In this document: positions 31,812-40,713 of the stretch, one piece after another
How the letters are laid out: each line of letters opens with the position of its first letter
Position numbering within the stretch: the stretch's first letter is position 1
From: a bacterium
GTDB taxonomy: Bacteria; CAIWAD01
NCBI GenBank assembly: GCA_030685015.1
Contig: JAUXWS010000058.1
Span: 1 to 62,538, forward strand
Direction of reading: 5' to 3'
Length of the DNA stretch: 62,538 nt
The notes under the pieces: generated by a model
What the model saw: the letters and a program-made list of their open reading frames with translations, nothing else
Databases searched by the model: none
Told to the model about the DNA's origin: nothing
Made by a program: the position numbers and the translations under genes

Positions 31812-31866
31812 AGTGGTTTCTTATCTGTTAACCACTAGGTTGGGGGTTCAAGTCCCTCCTCAGGAG
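31812..31866 (+). other. attR: 3' half of tRNA-Asn(GTT) at element boundary
   Basis: From 31825 the sequence reads as the 3' half of tRNA-Asn: anticodon loop CTGTTAA, stem CCACT, variable AGGTT, T-arm GGGGG-TTCAAGT-CCCTC, acceptor strand CTCAGGA and G. The sequence to the left does not supply a pairing acceptor or D-arm. AGTGGTT (31812-31818) and AACCACT (31830-31836) form a perfect inverted repeat around an 11-base centre, the layout of an integrase core site. The 5' half, or a restored gene, should be at the element's other end. Confidence 0.75.
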
Positions 31867-31877
31867 TTTGAAGGTCA

Positions 31878-31915
31878 AAGGGTTCCGCCGCGAGGCGGAT
31901 CCCTTTTTGATTTCA
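31878..31915 (+). terminator. Rho-independent terminator after the tRNA-Asn remnant
   Basis: AAAGGGTTCCGCC and GGCGGATCCCTTT pair across GCGA with one mismatch, followed by a T-run. It lies about 12 bases after the tRNA 3' end, as expected for the terminator of the original tRNA gene. Confidence 0.8.
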
Positions 31916-32110
31916 TTCCCACCCAGGTCCCACCTGGCCGACGGTACCACCGTTGGGCCTTCCCCATGCGCCATCAGCGTGAAACTGCGGGCTTCATGCG
32001 GGCTTCAGATGGAGCGTGCAACCAGCGCCAGTCCAAATCCGCCCCGAAGGTGCGCCGGGAGGAGATGATCCTGGGCTCGTGGGATATTAAAGCAAGAATC
32101 GATTTGATTT

Positions 32111-32129
32111 AATAGCATCGTTTGCTATT
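32111..32129. promoter_or_regulatory. Palindrome upstream of fic gene
   Basis: AATAGCA and TGCTATT are perfect 7-bp arms with a 5-base spacer, 30 bases before the fic start codon and in an AT-rich stretch. The Fic protein carries its own C-terminal winged helix, so this may be an autoregulatory operator. Confidence 0.45.
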
Positions 32130-32158
32130 CAAGCGAGCGTGATCAGGAGGACAACCCG

Positions 32159-33322
32159 ATGCATCGTGGATTGACCGGTCACTATGAGTCCACCGCCGTC
32201 GCAGGTGAGCAGGTTCAAGCCTTCGTGCCCGCTCCGCTTCCGCCCGAACAGCCCATCGATCTCACCGGCCTGCGCCAGCGCCGGCTGGAACAAGCCCAGC
32301 TCGCCTGTGGAAGGCTCGATGGCATTGCTGCCTTGCTACCTGACCCTGACCTGTTTCTCTACGCCTATGTGCGGCGAGAAGCCGTGCTCTCCTCCCAGAT
32401 CGAGGGCACGCAGTCCTCGCTCTCCGAGCTTCTCCTCTTCGAGCTGGAGGAAGCCCCGGGCGTGCCCATTGATGATGTGGTGGACGTGTCCAACTACGTC
32501 GCGGCGCTGGAGCACGGGTTGATGCGTCTGGGCGATGGGTTTCCGCTCTCCAGCCGCCTGCTGCGCGAGGTCCACGGCGTGCTCCTCGCTCGCGGGCGTG
32601 GGGCCGACAAGATGCCGGGTGAGTATCGCCGCAGCCAGAACTGGATCGGCGGCACGCGCCCCGGCAACGCCCGCTACGTGCCGCCACCTGCCAACCGGGT
32701 CGAGGACTGTGTGGCGGCGCTGGAACGCTTCATTCACGAGGAAGCAAGCGGCCTGCCCATCCTCGTGAAGGTGGCCCTGACCCATGTGCAGTTCGAGACC
32801 ATCCACCCCTTCCTGGACGGCAACGGCCGCGTGGGCCGCCTGCTCATCGCGCTGATGCTGCACGATGCCCAGGTGCTGCGGCAGCCGCTCCTCTACCTGA
32901 GTCTCTTCTTCAAGCAGCACCGCGCCGAGTATTACCGGCTGCTGGACGCCGTGCGGCTGGATGGAGACTGGGAGGCCTGGCTGGACTTCTTCATCGAAGG
33001 CACGGAGCAGACTGCCAGTGGCGCCGTGGAGACGGCACATCGCTTGCTGGCCCTCTTTCAGGAGGACACCGCCCGTGTCCGCGGCCTGGGCCGCCAAGCC
33101 GCCGGCACCCTGCGGGTCTTCGACGCCCTGCGCGCACGGCCTGTGGTCACAGTCAGTGATTTGGCCGCTCGCACGGGCGTCACCTACCCGACGGCTGCCA
33201 AGCAAATCGATGCGTTGGGGAAACTGGGCATCCTGCGTGAACTCACGGGCCGTCGACGCGACCGGGTGTTCGCTTACAGCCGGTACTTGGCGATACTGAA
33301 CGAGGGAACAGAGCCGCTGTGA
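32159..33322 (+). CDS. Fic-domain adenylyltransferase with C-terminal winged helix
   Basis: 387 residues from the ATG at 32159, with AGGAGG eight bases upstream. The Fic motif is HPFLDGNGRVGR. The N-terminal SSQIEGT matches the inhibitory (S/T)xxxE(G/N) helix, which makes this a class II, self-inhibited enzyme. The last 65 residues form a winged helix-turn-helix (VVTVSDLAARTGVTYPTAAK). It would transfer AMP or another nucleotide to a target protein. It is the first gene beyond the element boundary, on the chromosome side. Confidence 0.9.
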   Translation: MHRGLTGHYESTAVAGEQVQAFVPAPLPPEQPIDLTGLRQRRLEQAQLACGRLDGIAALLPDPDLFLYAYVRREAVLSSQIEGTQSSLSELLLFELEEAPGVPIDDVVDVSNYVAALEHGLMRLGDGFPLSSRLLREVHGVLLARGRGADKMPGEYRRSQNWIGGTRPGNARYVPPPANRVEDCVAALERFIHEEASGLPILVKVALTHVQFETIHPFLDGNGRVGRLLIALMLHDAQVLRQPLLYLSLFFKQHRAEYYRLLDAVRLDGDWEAWLDFFIEGTEQTASGAVETAHRLLALFQEDTARVRGLGRQAAGTLRVFDALRARPVVTVSDLAARTGVTYPTAAKQIDALGKLGILRELTGRRRDRVFAYSRYLAILNEGTEPL

Positions 33323-33593
33323 GACGTGAGGATCGTGATTGCCGCTGTCTGAGCAACACGAAATTCAGATTTTGTCACGCTAGGTTGTGAGGGCAACAGA
33401 AGTACCGATGGGCATTTGGGGGAGCAATGAGAGAATTCGAAATGGAAGCTCCAGTTGGACTCACGGTATTTGCACAGGGCACGGTGCCAGATCATGACGA
33501 CAAATACCAGTTGCTGGCTGACAATGAGCGTCCTGATCGTCCCGGCTTACATCAAGTCCCATTGCCGTGTTCGCGGTCAAGGCCGGACGCGCC
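33323..33593. other. Intergenic region between fic and the histidine kinase gene
   Basis: 270 bases between convergent genes. A short plus-strand frame starting at 33427 has a fair ribosome site (GGGGGAG) but runs into the kinase gene on the opposite strand and looks non-coding. No clear terminator was seen. Confidence 0.3.
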
Positions 33594-35588
33594 TCATGCG
33601 CCCGTCGGCGCCTCGTCCAGGGCCTGTCGCACGGCCGTGCTGAATTGTTGCAAGGAGAAGGGCTTCTGCAGGAAGCGGCAGCCTGACACCGACCCCAGGT
33701 TGGCCGTCAGGACATCCGCCGAGTAGCCAGACATGAAGAGGCAGCGCAGCTTCGGATGAGTGGCGTGCAGCTTGTCGGCCAGCTCACGCCCGTTCATCTC
33801 CGGCATCATCACATCCGTGACCAGCAGGTGCAGGTGTCCGTTGTGCTCCTGGGCCAGGCGGAGCGCCTCGCCGGGCGTTCCCGCCGCCAGCACGCGGCAG
33901 CCCATGCCATCCAGCAGTCGCCGGCACATGGCGAGCAGGCGCGGCTCATCCTCCACCAGCAGCACCATCGCACCCTGGTTCCGGGCACTGCCCGGCGGCG
34001 GGTCCGAAGCCGGATCCACTTTCCCTTCCGGCGCGTGGCGCGGCAGGTGGACATCCACGCAGGTGCCCTGTCCGGGCGCGCTCTTCACGACGATGAAGCC
34101 CTTGTTCTGCCGGACGATGCCATAGACGGTGGCCAGGCCCATGCCCGTCCCCCGTCCCAGCTCCTTGGTCGTGAAGAAGGGTTCGAAGAGGTGCTGCAGC
34201 ACTTCGGGCGACATGCCCTCGCCCTCGTCGCACACCCTCAGCCGCACATAATCGCCGGGCTGGGCATCGGGCATCGCGGCGCAGGCGGCCGGGTCCAGGT
34301 GCAGGTTGGCCGCCTCCAGCTCGATGCGGCCGTTGCCGCCCAGGGCATCCCGCGCGTTGACGCAGAGGTTGGTGAGAACCTGGTTCACCTGGGTGATGTC
34401 CAGCCTGACCGGCCAGAGATCCTCGTCCGCGGTCCAGGAGAGGTGGATGCGCGGGCCGATGAGGCGCCCCAGCAGCCCCAGCATGCCGTCCACCGTCAGG
34501 CGCAGGTCCAGCACGCGGGGCATGACGGGCTGCTTGCGGGCAAAGGCCAGCAGCTGGCGGGTCAACTCCGCCGAGCGTTGGGCGGCGCTGCGGATCTCCT
34601 CGATCTCGTGCCGGGTGGGCGCTCCCGGCGGCACCTGGGAGAGAAGGAGATCGGTGAAGCCGATGATGACCCCCAACATGTTGTTGAAGTCATGGGCGAC
34701 GCCGCCGGCCAGGCGTCCCACCGATTCCATCTTGCGCGACTGCAGAAGCTGGTCCTGGAGCTGGCGGCGCTCCTCCTCCAAACTTCTCCTCGCGGTGGCG
34801 TCGCGGAAGAGGCCCACCAGGTGCGGGCGCCCCCCCAGTTGCATTGTCTGGGCATTGATGTCGGTGAAGAACCGGCTGCCGTCACGGCGAAGCAGGGGAA
34901 TGTCCACCGCCACCCGCTGGCTGCCGCGGGCCTGGTCGGCCAGCACCTCCCGGATGGCGGGCAAAGCCTCCGGCGGATGGATGTCCTCCACCCCCAGGTG
35001 GGGCAGATCGTCCTGGCCGCAGCCCAGCATTTGGCAGATGCGGGCGTTGCCGGAGACGAAGCGGCCCGTCTCCAGGTCCAGCACGAGGATGCCGTCGGGG
35101 GATGCGTCGTAGATGCTGCTCAGGCGGCCTTCGGACTCCTCCAAGCGCCGCTGGGCCTGGCGCCGTTCGTCGATCTCGCGCAGCAGGCCGGTCCGGTTGT
35201 GGTCGAACTCGTCCACCATGCGGTTCCGGCTCTCGATGGCCCGCTTCAACTCCAACTGGAGCAGGGTTTGCTCATCGGCGCTTTCCCGCAGCTTCTCCAG
35301 CAGGTGGAGGACCGGCCGCACGACCGGGGCCAAGTGGGGCAGCGCATCGGCGCTCACCTGGAAATGGAAGAAGTGGTCATGCCAGGCGGTCCAGGCCGGC
35401 TCGACCCCCACCGTGACCACGATGCCGCTCAGTTTGGGCAGCAGATCACCCAGGAAGACCCGCCCGTCCTTCTCTGTTCTCACCAGCAGGGCGAAGGGGC
35501 TGGTGCGGAACTCCCGCCGGACGAACTCGTGGCAGATGGCGAAGCCGGGCGGGGGTGGCATCACCAGGCTGAACAGGCGCCCGTCCAT
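33594..35588 (-). CDS. Hybrid sensor histidine kinase with receiver domain
   Basis: 664 residues; the ATG at 35588 stands two bases after the stop of the FIST gene. An N-terminal sensor-like region leads to a coiled coil (about 115-165), then a PAS domain (IYDASPDGILVLDLETGRF) with PAC-like end. HisKA has VAHDFNNMLG (His about 310). HATPase has NLCVNARDALGG, DEGEGM and GTGMGLATVYG. The C-terminal receiver has the phospho-acceptor in VTDVMMPEMNG and Lys in LQKPF. It probably senses the ligand of its FIST partner and relays a phosphate. Confidence 0.9.
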   Translation of the reverse strand: MDGRLFSLVMPPPPGFAICHEFVRREFRTSPFALLVRTEKDGRVFLGDLLPKLSGIVVTVGVEPAWTAWHDHFFHFQVSADALPHLAPVVRPVLHLLEKLRESADEQTLLQLELKRAIESRNRMVDEFDHNRTGLLREIDERRQAQRRLEESEGRLSSIYDASPDGILVLDLETGRFVSGNARICQMLGCGQDDLPHLGVEDIHPPEALPAIREVLADQARGSQRVAVDIPLLRRDGSRFFTDINAQTMQLGGRPHLVGLFRDATARRSLEEERRQLQDQLLQSRKMESVGRLAGGVAHDFNNMLGVIIGFTDLLLSQVPPGAPTRHEIEEIRSAAQRSAELTRQLLAFARKQPVMPRVLDLRLTVDGMLGLLGRLIGPRIHLSWTADEDLWPVRLDITQVNQVLTNLCVNARDALGGNGRIELEAANLHLDPAACAAMPDAQPGDYVRLRVCDEGEGMSPEVLQHLFEPFFTTKELGRGTGMGLATVYGIVRQNKGFIVVKSAPGQGTCVDVHLPRHAPEGKVDPASDPPPGSARNQGAMVLLVEDEPRLLAMCRRLLDGMGCRVLAAGTPGEALRLAQEHNGHLHLLVTDVMMPEMNGRELADKLHATHPKLRCLFMSGYSADVLTANLGSVSGCRFLQKPFSLQQFSTAVRQALDEAPTGA

Positions 35589-35590
35589 CC

Positions 35591-36760
35591 TCAGGCTCCC
35601 AGCAGGCAGAGAACGAAGGTGACGTTGTGGAAGCAAGGGGGCGTGGTGCGGCCGTCAGCCAGGCGGAAGGGTCCGATCTCGCCGAAGGAGGGGATGCCGA
35701 CCAGGGGCAGGTCCAGGCCCAGGCTTTGCTGGAAGGCTTCCAACTCCCGGCGGCCCGTGTCCTCCAAGTACCACTTCCGTCCGGCGCAGCTGATCAGCAC
35801 GGCGGCGCCCGGCTGGAAACCGCTGGGCCAGGGTTTCAGGCTCGCCACCGCCTCCCGCACGCCGTCCAGCACCTCCTCGCGCGAGGCGGCGCAGACCTTC
35901 ACCCGGATGCCGGCCGGCAGGCTGCCAAAGAGGGTGGTGGAGCCGTCCCCCTCGTCCAGCCCGGCCGAGGAGCGCAGGAAGAAGCGCCCCTGTTGCTCGT
36001 CCGTGTACACGGCCAAGGGCATCACGCCCAGATCGGTGGCGCCCATCACGCGGCCGATCTGCTGCGAGATGTAGTCCCGCACGGGCCGCCCCGAGATGCG
36101 GCCCAAGCGCCGGCCCGCCACCTCCTCGACCACCCCCTCCTCGCCCATGGGGGTCCAGCCGCTGGCCGCCTGCAGGAGGAAGGGCAGCGGACCCGAACCC
36201 AGCAGCACCACCACGGCGTCCTCGTGCTCCCTCCCCCCATGGAAGATGCGGCTGCGCGTGAAGTTGCGATCATCGCCGCTCAAGCCGCCGAAGAAGGGGA
36301 TCGCCAGGATCTCGCGCAGGCCGGCGACCACCTCCGTGCCGTCGGCCTGCAGTCCATCCGCCAGGACGAAGCAGAAGGCAGGATCGCCGTCCAGCCCCGC
36401 CGCCGCCTCGCGGGCGGCCTCCCGGGAGGCGCTGCGGGAGTCTCCACCCACGCCGCGCCTCAGGGCCGTCGACCAGCGCACGGCGCCCCCCGAGTTCATG
36501 CCCAGGGCACACACCCCGTAATCCGCGGCCAGGTTGCGCTCGAAGATGCCGTCCCCCGTGCCCCCCACGATCAGCGGGGAACGTCCTTCCAGGGCGTCCT
36601 GCAGGCCGGAGAAGAACTCGGAGAAATCCGGGTCGTAGCTGATGGAGGCGAAGAGCAGAATCACTTCTGGATCCACACTGCGCAAAGCGTCGCCAATCTG
36701 GATTCCAGCCCGGTAGGGATCGGGATTGAGGGTGGAGGCTGACCGGTACTGCATGGCCAT
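35591..36760 (-). CDS. FIST-domain sensory protein
   Basis: 389 residues. The FIST N domain spans roughly 20-215 (VILLFASISYDPDFSEFF, PLIVGGTGDGIFE) and the FIST C domain 215-380 (GEIGPFRLADGRTTPPCFHN, typical end of FIST C). FIST domains are proposed to bind small ligands such as amino acids. Its gene ends two bases before the kinase start, so sensor and kinase are translated together. No signal peptide; cytoplasmic. Confidence 0.85.
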   Translation of the reverse strand: MAMQYRSASTLNPDPYRAGIQIGDALRSVDPEVILLFASISYDPDFSEFFSGLQDALEGRSPLIVGGTGDGIFERNLAADYGVCALGMNSGGAVRWSTALRRGVGGDSRSASREAAREAAAGLDGDPAFCFVLADGLQADGTEVVAGLREILAIPFFGGLSGDDRNFTRSRIFHGGREHEDAVVVLLGSGPLPFLLQAASGWTPMGEEGVVEEVAGRRLGRISGRPVRDYISQQIGRVMGATDLGVMPLAVYTDEQQGRFFLRSSAGLDEGDGSTTLFGSLPAGIRVKVCAASREEVLDGVREAVASLKPWPSGFQPGAAVLISCAGRKWYLEDTGRRELEAFQQSLGLDLPLVGIPSFGEIGPFRLADGRTTPPCFHNVTFVLCLLGA

Positions 36761-36898
36761 GTCCTTCCGATCTGCGTCCAGACCGTGGCCTTGGCGGGAA
36801 CGTCATGTGACGTGAACCTGATGGACGCGCCAGGGAATATCGTCAACCGGCCCCCATGAATGAAGCACGGCGACAGTGGAAAAGCCGGGGGATCGGCC

Positions 36899-37594
36899 TC
36901 AGGCCAGGTCGAAGAGCAGCACCTGGCTGGCGGTCTCCCGGCCCACCAGCGTGACGCCCCCCTCTTCGCCATGGGCCCCGTCGCCGGCGGCCAGCTCCTG
37001 GCCGTCCAGCTCCAGGCGGCCGGCCGCCACCTGGAGCCACAGCCCGCGCCCCGGCGCGGGCGGCCACCGCAGGCTTTGCCCCGCGGCCAGGTCGCCCACC
37101 AGGATGCGGGCGTCGGCCTGGATCGTCACCGCCGCGCCTTCGCCAGCCGGAGCCGCCAGGAGACGCCAGCCGTCACTGCGCGGGCCGCCCAGGGGACGCT
37201 GCTCATAACCCGGCGGCAACCCCCGGCGCGCCGGCAGCAGCCAGATCTGCAGAAGATGGACCTCCTCCGTGGAGGAGGGGTTGGTCTCGCTGTGCAGGAT
37301 GCCTGTGCCGGCGCTCATGCGCTGAGCCTCGCCCGGCCGGATGTCGAAGCGGTTGCCCAGCGAATCCTCGTGGCGCAGGGTGCCGGCCAGCACCCAGGTG
37401 ACGATCTCCATGTCCCGGTGCGGATGCAGGCCGAAGCCCCGCCCGGGCGCCACCCGGTCCTCGTTGAGCACGCGCAGGGCGCGATAGCCCATCCAGGCTG
37501 GATCGATGTAATCGGCGAAGGAGAAGCTGTGCCAGCTGTCCAGCCAGCCGTGGTCGGCGTGGCCCCGCTGGCCGGCGGGTCGGATCGACATCAT
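36899..37594 (-). CDS. Pirin-family protein (YhhW-like quercetin dioxygenase type)
   Basis: 231 residues. Two cupin halves. Metal-binding histidines are in FGLHPHRDMEIVTWVLAGTL (two His and Glu) and SAGTGILHSE. WHSFSFADY and RVLNEDRVAPGRGFG are characteristic of the family. Probably a metal-dependent dioxygenase or redox sensor. It starts two bases from the htpX gene stop, so the two are cotranscribed. Confidence 0.88.
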   Translation of the reverse strand: MMSIRPAGQRGHADHGWLDSWHSFSFADYIDPAWMGYRALRVLNEDRVAPGRGFGLHPHRDMEIVTWVLAGTLRHEDSLGNRFDIRPGEAQRMSAGTGILHSETNPSSTEEVHLLQIWLLPARRGLPPGYEQRPLGGPRSDGWRLLAAPAGEGAAVTIQADARILVGDLAAGQSLRWPPAPGRGLWLQVAAGRLELDGQELAAGDGAHGEEGGVTLVGRETASQVLLFDLA

Positions 37595-37595
37595 C

Positions 37596-38498
37596 TCAGG
37601 CCTCCGGGAGCAGGGTCATCTGACGCAGCCGACGCACCCGCTCCTCCACCGCCGGATGCGTGGAGAAGAGGGTGGCGAGGCGGCGCCCGCCGCCCAGCGG
37701 GTTCATGATGAAGAGGCTGGCCGTGGCCGGAGCCTGCTCGCGCGGATGCAGCTCGGCCCCCCGGCGCAGCTTCTCCAGGGCGGAGGCCAGTCCCGCGGGA
37801 TCCCCCGTCAGGCGGGCGGCGCCGGCATCGGCCAGGTACTCGCGGGAGCGGGAGATGCCCAACTGGATCAGGGTGGCGGCGATGGGAGCCACGATCATCA
37901 GCAGGAGGGCGCCCAGCGGGTTGCCCTCCTCTTCATCGTCGCGACCGCCGAAGAGCATGGCGAAGTGGCCCACCTGGGCGATCATCGCCACGGCGGCGGC
38001 GATGGTGGCCGCCACGGAAGCCACCAGGATGTCCCGGTGGCGGATGTGGGCCAGCTCATGGGCGATGACGCCCTTCAGCTCGCGCTCGTTCATCAGGGCC
38101 ATGAGGCTGGTGGTGACCGCCACCACGCCGTGCTCCGGGTTGCGTCCCGTGGCGAAGGCGTTGGGCTGGGAATCGTGGATGACGAAGAGGCGCGGCAGGG
38201 GCAGGCCGGCCCGCGCGGCCAGCTCCCCCACCATGCGGCGCAGAGCGGGCAGTTCGTGCTCAGGCAGCTCGCGCGCCCCGTTCATGCGCAGCACCAGCTT
38301 GTCCGAGAAGTATTAGGCGCCCACGTTCATGGCCACGGCCAGGCCGGTGAAGAGCCACAGATAAGCTTTGCCCAGGGCGCCGCCGATGAGCACCAGCACC
38401 ACCGAGAGGGCTCCCAGCAGGAGGACGGTGCGCAGCTGGTTGGCGAATCCCCCCGGCGTCCGCGGGAGGCTTGCGGCACGTCCAGGTGTCGCGTCCAT
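37596..38498 (-). pseudogene. htpX: HtpX-type M48 membrane protease, interrupted by an in-frame stop
   Basis: The frame runs from the ATG at 38498 (GGAG upstream) to 37596, 301 codons, but has a TAA at 38315-38313, codon 62. On either side the HtpX sequence continues in the same frame: MNVGA before, YFSDKLVLRMNGARELPE after. The usual residue here is Tyr, so a TAC/TAT to TAA change explains it. The zinc site HELAHIRH and the third ligand (REYLADAGAA) are intact. The downstream part could restart at the ATG at 38294 without the first membrane segments. Assembly error, read-through or recent loss are all possible. Confidence 0.8.
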
Positions 38499-38576
38499 GG
38501 GTGTCTCCAATTTTGTTGATGCTATCAAAGGACGGCGCAAACGCCGCATCCCCGCCTCCAGGTTCCCACCTGGCCG

Positions 38577-39230
38577 TCAGGCCGCGAAGACGGCCAGGTG
38601 GAAGGCCTTGCCGCTGGCCAGGGACAGGCGCCGCTCTTCCAGGCAGCGGAGGCCGGCGGCGGCCGCCTCAGTCGCCAGGCGGCGGGGATCCACCAGACGC
38701 ATGGCATCCTCCAGCACGCGCAGGGTGGTGAAGGGCGTCGCCGTGACCGCCTGCTGGCCGGCGGCGGGCAGTTGCAGGACCACGTGCAGGCGGCCCTGCG
38801 CGGCCAGGGCGTCCGCCATGCGCCGCAGGAAGGAAGCGCTGTCCAGGTATTCCAGGAGGAGGGCGCACCAGATCAGGTCGTAGGCCCCGGCCTCCGGCCG
38901 CCATTCCTCCAGGTCGGCCTGGACCAGTTCCAGGGTCGGCAGGGCGGCGGCGTGGCGGGCGCGGGCCAGATCCAGGTAGTCGGGCTGCAGGTCCACGGCG
39001 GTGATCCGCTCCAGGTTCCGGCCGGTCAGGACCTCCAGGCCGTTGCCCGTGGCGCAGCCGCAGAGCAGCCGCCGCCGGGGTCCTTGCCGGGACACGGCTT
39101 CCGCCAGGAGCCCGGCCAGCACGGCGGACTGTCCTACGGCGGGGTGCGCCATGTGGGCCTCGTAGTCGGCGGCGGGCACGTGCAGCCAAGCGGCGTCGCG
39201 CCGCGCGGAGGGGGGCGGCTCCCGTCTCAT
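38577..39230 (-). CDS. Class I SAM-dependent methyltransferase
   Basis: 217 residues from the ATG at 39230 behind a GGGGGG run. SAM-binding motif I is RLLCGCATGNGLEVL, followed by ITAVDLQPDYLDLAR (acidic end of strand 2) and ELVQADLEEW. Substrate unknown; the closest pattern is to the ubiquinone/biotin-type small-molecule methyltransferases. Divergent from the Ste24-like gene with a 128-base shared promoter region. Confidence 0.8.
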   Translation of the reverse strand: MRREPPPSARRDAAWLHVPAADYEAHMAHPAVGQSAVLAGLLAEAVSRQGPRRRLLCGCATGNGLEVLTGRNLERITAVDLQPDYLDLARARHAAALPTLELVQADLEEWRPEAGAYDLIWCALLLEYLDSASFLRRMADALAAQGRLHVVLQLPAAGQQAVTATPFTTLRVLEDAMRLVDPRRLATEAAAAGLRCLEERRLSLASGKAFHLAVFAA

Positions 39231-39358
39231 CCGTCCCCCCCCGGCTGGTCGCCGGCCTCCCTCCCCGTCTGCATTCGCGCCGCACATGCTTTCCTCCTCT
39301 CGCCCTGGTTCGCCATCATGCTGTCGGCAATTCAGGTATCAACCGGCTGGGAGTTGTC

Positions 39359-40594
39359 ATGACAAGCTATCTGCTCCTCATCATCGCCATCCTGGTGCTG
39401 GACTACCTGCTCAGCACGACCTCCATCATCCTGGACTGGAAGGGCCTGTCCCTGAAGCTACCAGCCGAGATGGAAGGCTCCCATGACGCGGACAGCTATG
39501 CCAAGAGCCAGCTCTACACCAAGGCGACCAATCGCCTTTCACTGGTCCGATCCACCATCATGCTGCCGCTCACGCTGGGTTTCCTGCTCTTGGGCGGCTT
39601 CAATCTGGTCGACGAGGTGGCCCGCACTCCCGGCTGGCCGCCCCTGGCCACCGGCCTGCTCTTCTTCGCCGTCCTGATGCTCCTCCTCACCATCATCGAC
39701 CTGCCCTTCGCCCTCATCCGCACCTTCGTCATCGAGGAGCGCTTCGGCTTCAACCGCAGCACGGTCCGGACCTTTGTCGTCGACCAGCTCAAGGGCCTCC
39801 TGCTGGCGGTCATCCTGGGCGGTCTCGTCCTCTCGGCCGTCATCTGGCTCTTCCAGACCTATGGCGCGACGGCCTGGCTGCTGGTCTGGCTGGCCATCAT
39901 CGGCTTCAGCCTGCTCATGATCTTCGTCGCGCCGGTGACCATCCTGCCCCTCTTCAACAAGTTCGTCCCCCTGCCGGAGGGCGAGCTGAGATCCGCTATC
40001 GAGCGCTTCGCCCACCAGCACGCCTTCAAGATGAAAGGCATCTACACCATCGACGGCTCGCGCCGCTCCACCAAGGGCAACGCCTACTTCACCGGCTTCG
40101 GCCGCTTCCGCCGCATCGCCCTCTACGACACGATCCTGGCCCGCCTCGACGTGGGCGAGCTGCTCGCCGTCCTGGCCCACGAGATCGGGCACCACAAGCG
40201 TCACCACGTCTGGATGAGGATCGCCACCTCCTTCCTCACCCTGGGCTTCTGGTGCTGGCTCTGCACGTTCTTCCTGGACAATGAGGGACTCTTCGCCGCC
40301 TTCCGCATGGAGCAGCGGTCGATCCACGCCGGCCTCGTTTTCTTCGCCCTGCTCGTCTCCCCCCTGGCCACGCTGATCGGCGTGGCGATCCAGGCCCTGG
40401 CCCGGCGCCAGGAGCTGGAGGCGGACGCCTTTGCCGCCGCCACGGCCAAGCCCGACGAGATGATCACGGCGCTGAAGAAGCTGGCGGTGCAGAACCTGAG
40501 CAACCTGACCCCCCATCCCTTCACAGTCTGGCTCCACCACAGCCACCCCCCGCTCCTGGACAGGATCGCCGCCTTGCGGCGGCGGATGATCTGA
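39359..40594 (+). CDS. M48 family Ste24-type membrane endopeptidase
   Basis: 411 residues. Several membrane segments surround the zinc motif HEIGHHKRHH (about residue 274) and the third ligand in ELEADAFAA. N-terminal SIILDWKGLSLKLPAEMEGS and GFNRSTVRTFVVDQLKG are signatures of the CAAX-prenyl-protease-1 family. In bacteria such proteins probably take part in membrane protein quality control. Together with the interrupted HtpX this locus has two M48 proteases. Confidence 0.92.
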   Translation: MTSYLLLIIAILVLDYLLSTTSIILDWKGLSLKLPAEMEGSHDADSYAKSQLYTKATNRLSLVRSTIMLPLTLGFLLLGGFNLVDEVARTPGWPPLATGLLFFAVLMLLLTIIDLPFALIRTFVIEERFGFNRSTVRTFVVDQLKGLLLAVILGGLVLSAVIWLFQTYGATAWLLVWLAIIGFSLLMIFVAPVTILPLFNKFVPLPEGELRSAIERFAHQHAFKMKGIYTIDGSRRSTKGNAYFTGFGRFRRIALYDTILARLDVGELLAVLAHEIGHHKRHHVWMRIATSFLTLGFWCWLCTFFLDNEGLFAAFRMEQRSIHAGLVFFALLVSPLATLIGVAIQALARRQELEADAFAAATAKPDEMITALKKLAVQNLSNLTPHPFTVWLHHSHPPLLDRIAALRRRMI

Positions 40595-40713
40595 GCGGAA
40601 AGGATGGGTGCGGGCGGACAGCCTGCCCCGTCGGCGCTGGGGGGAATACCGGCGGACCCGGCAGCCGCTCGGACATGGTGTGTATCCCATCGAAGGCCCA
40701 ACCAGGCAGGCGG

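Larger units (their letters stand above)
1..31866. mobile_element. Integrative element (phage-like replication module plus cassette array), left end outside window
   Basis: The right boundary is well supported. A tyrosine integrase gene (30444-31607) is followed within 220 bp by the 3' half of a tRNA-Asn gene (31825-31866) that has no matching 5' half, the usual scar left by a tRNA-targeting integrase. Inside lie a minus-strand replication/recombination module, an attC cassette array, an IS and two AT-rich genes at the far left. No second tRNA-Asn fragment was seen to the left, so the element should extend beyond position 1 and be larger than 31 kb. Whether it is a prophage, a satellite or a conjugative element cannot be decided, because no structural or transfer genes are visible. 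Confidence 0.65.

Noticed and set aside
31790-31866. Complete tRNA-Asn gene
   Set aside because: The 3' half is clear, but the upstream bases give no acceptable D-arm or anticodon stem and only a mismatched acceptor, so it is treated as an attachment remnant.
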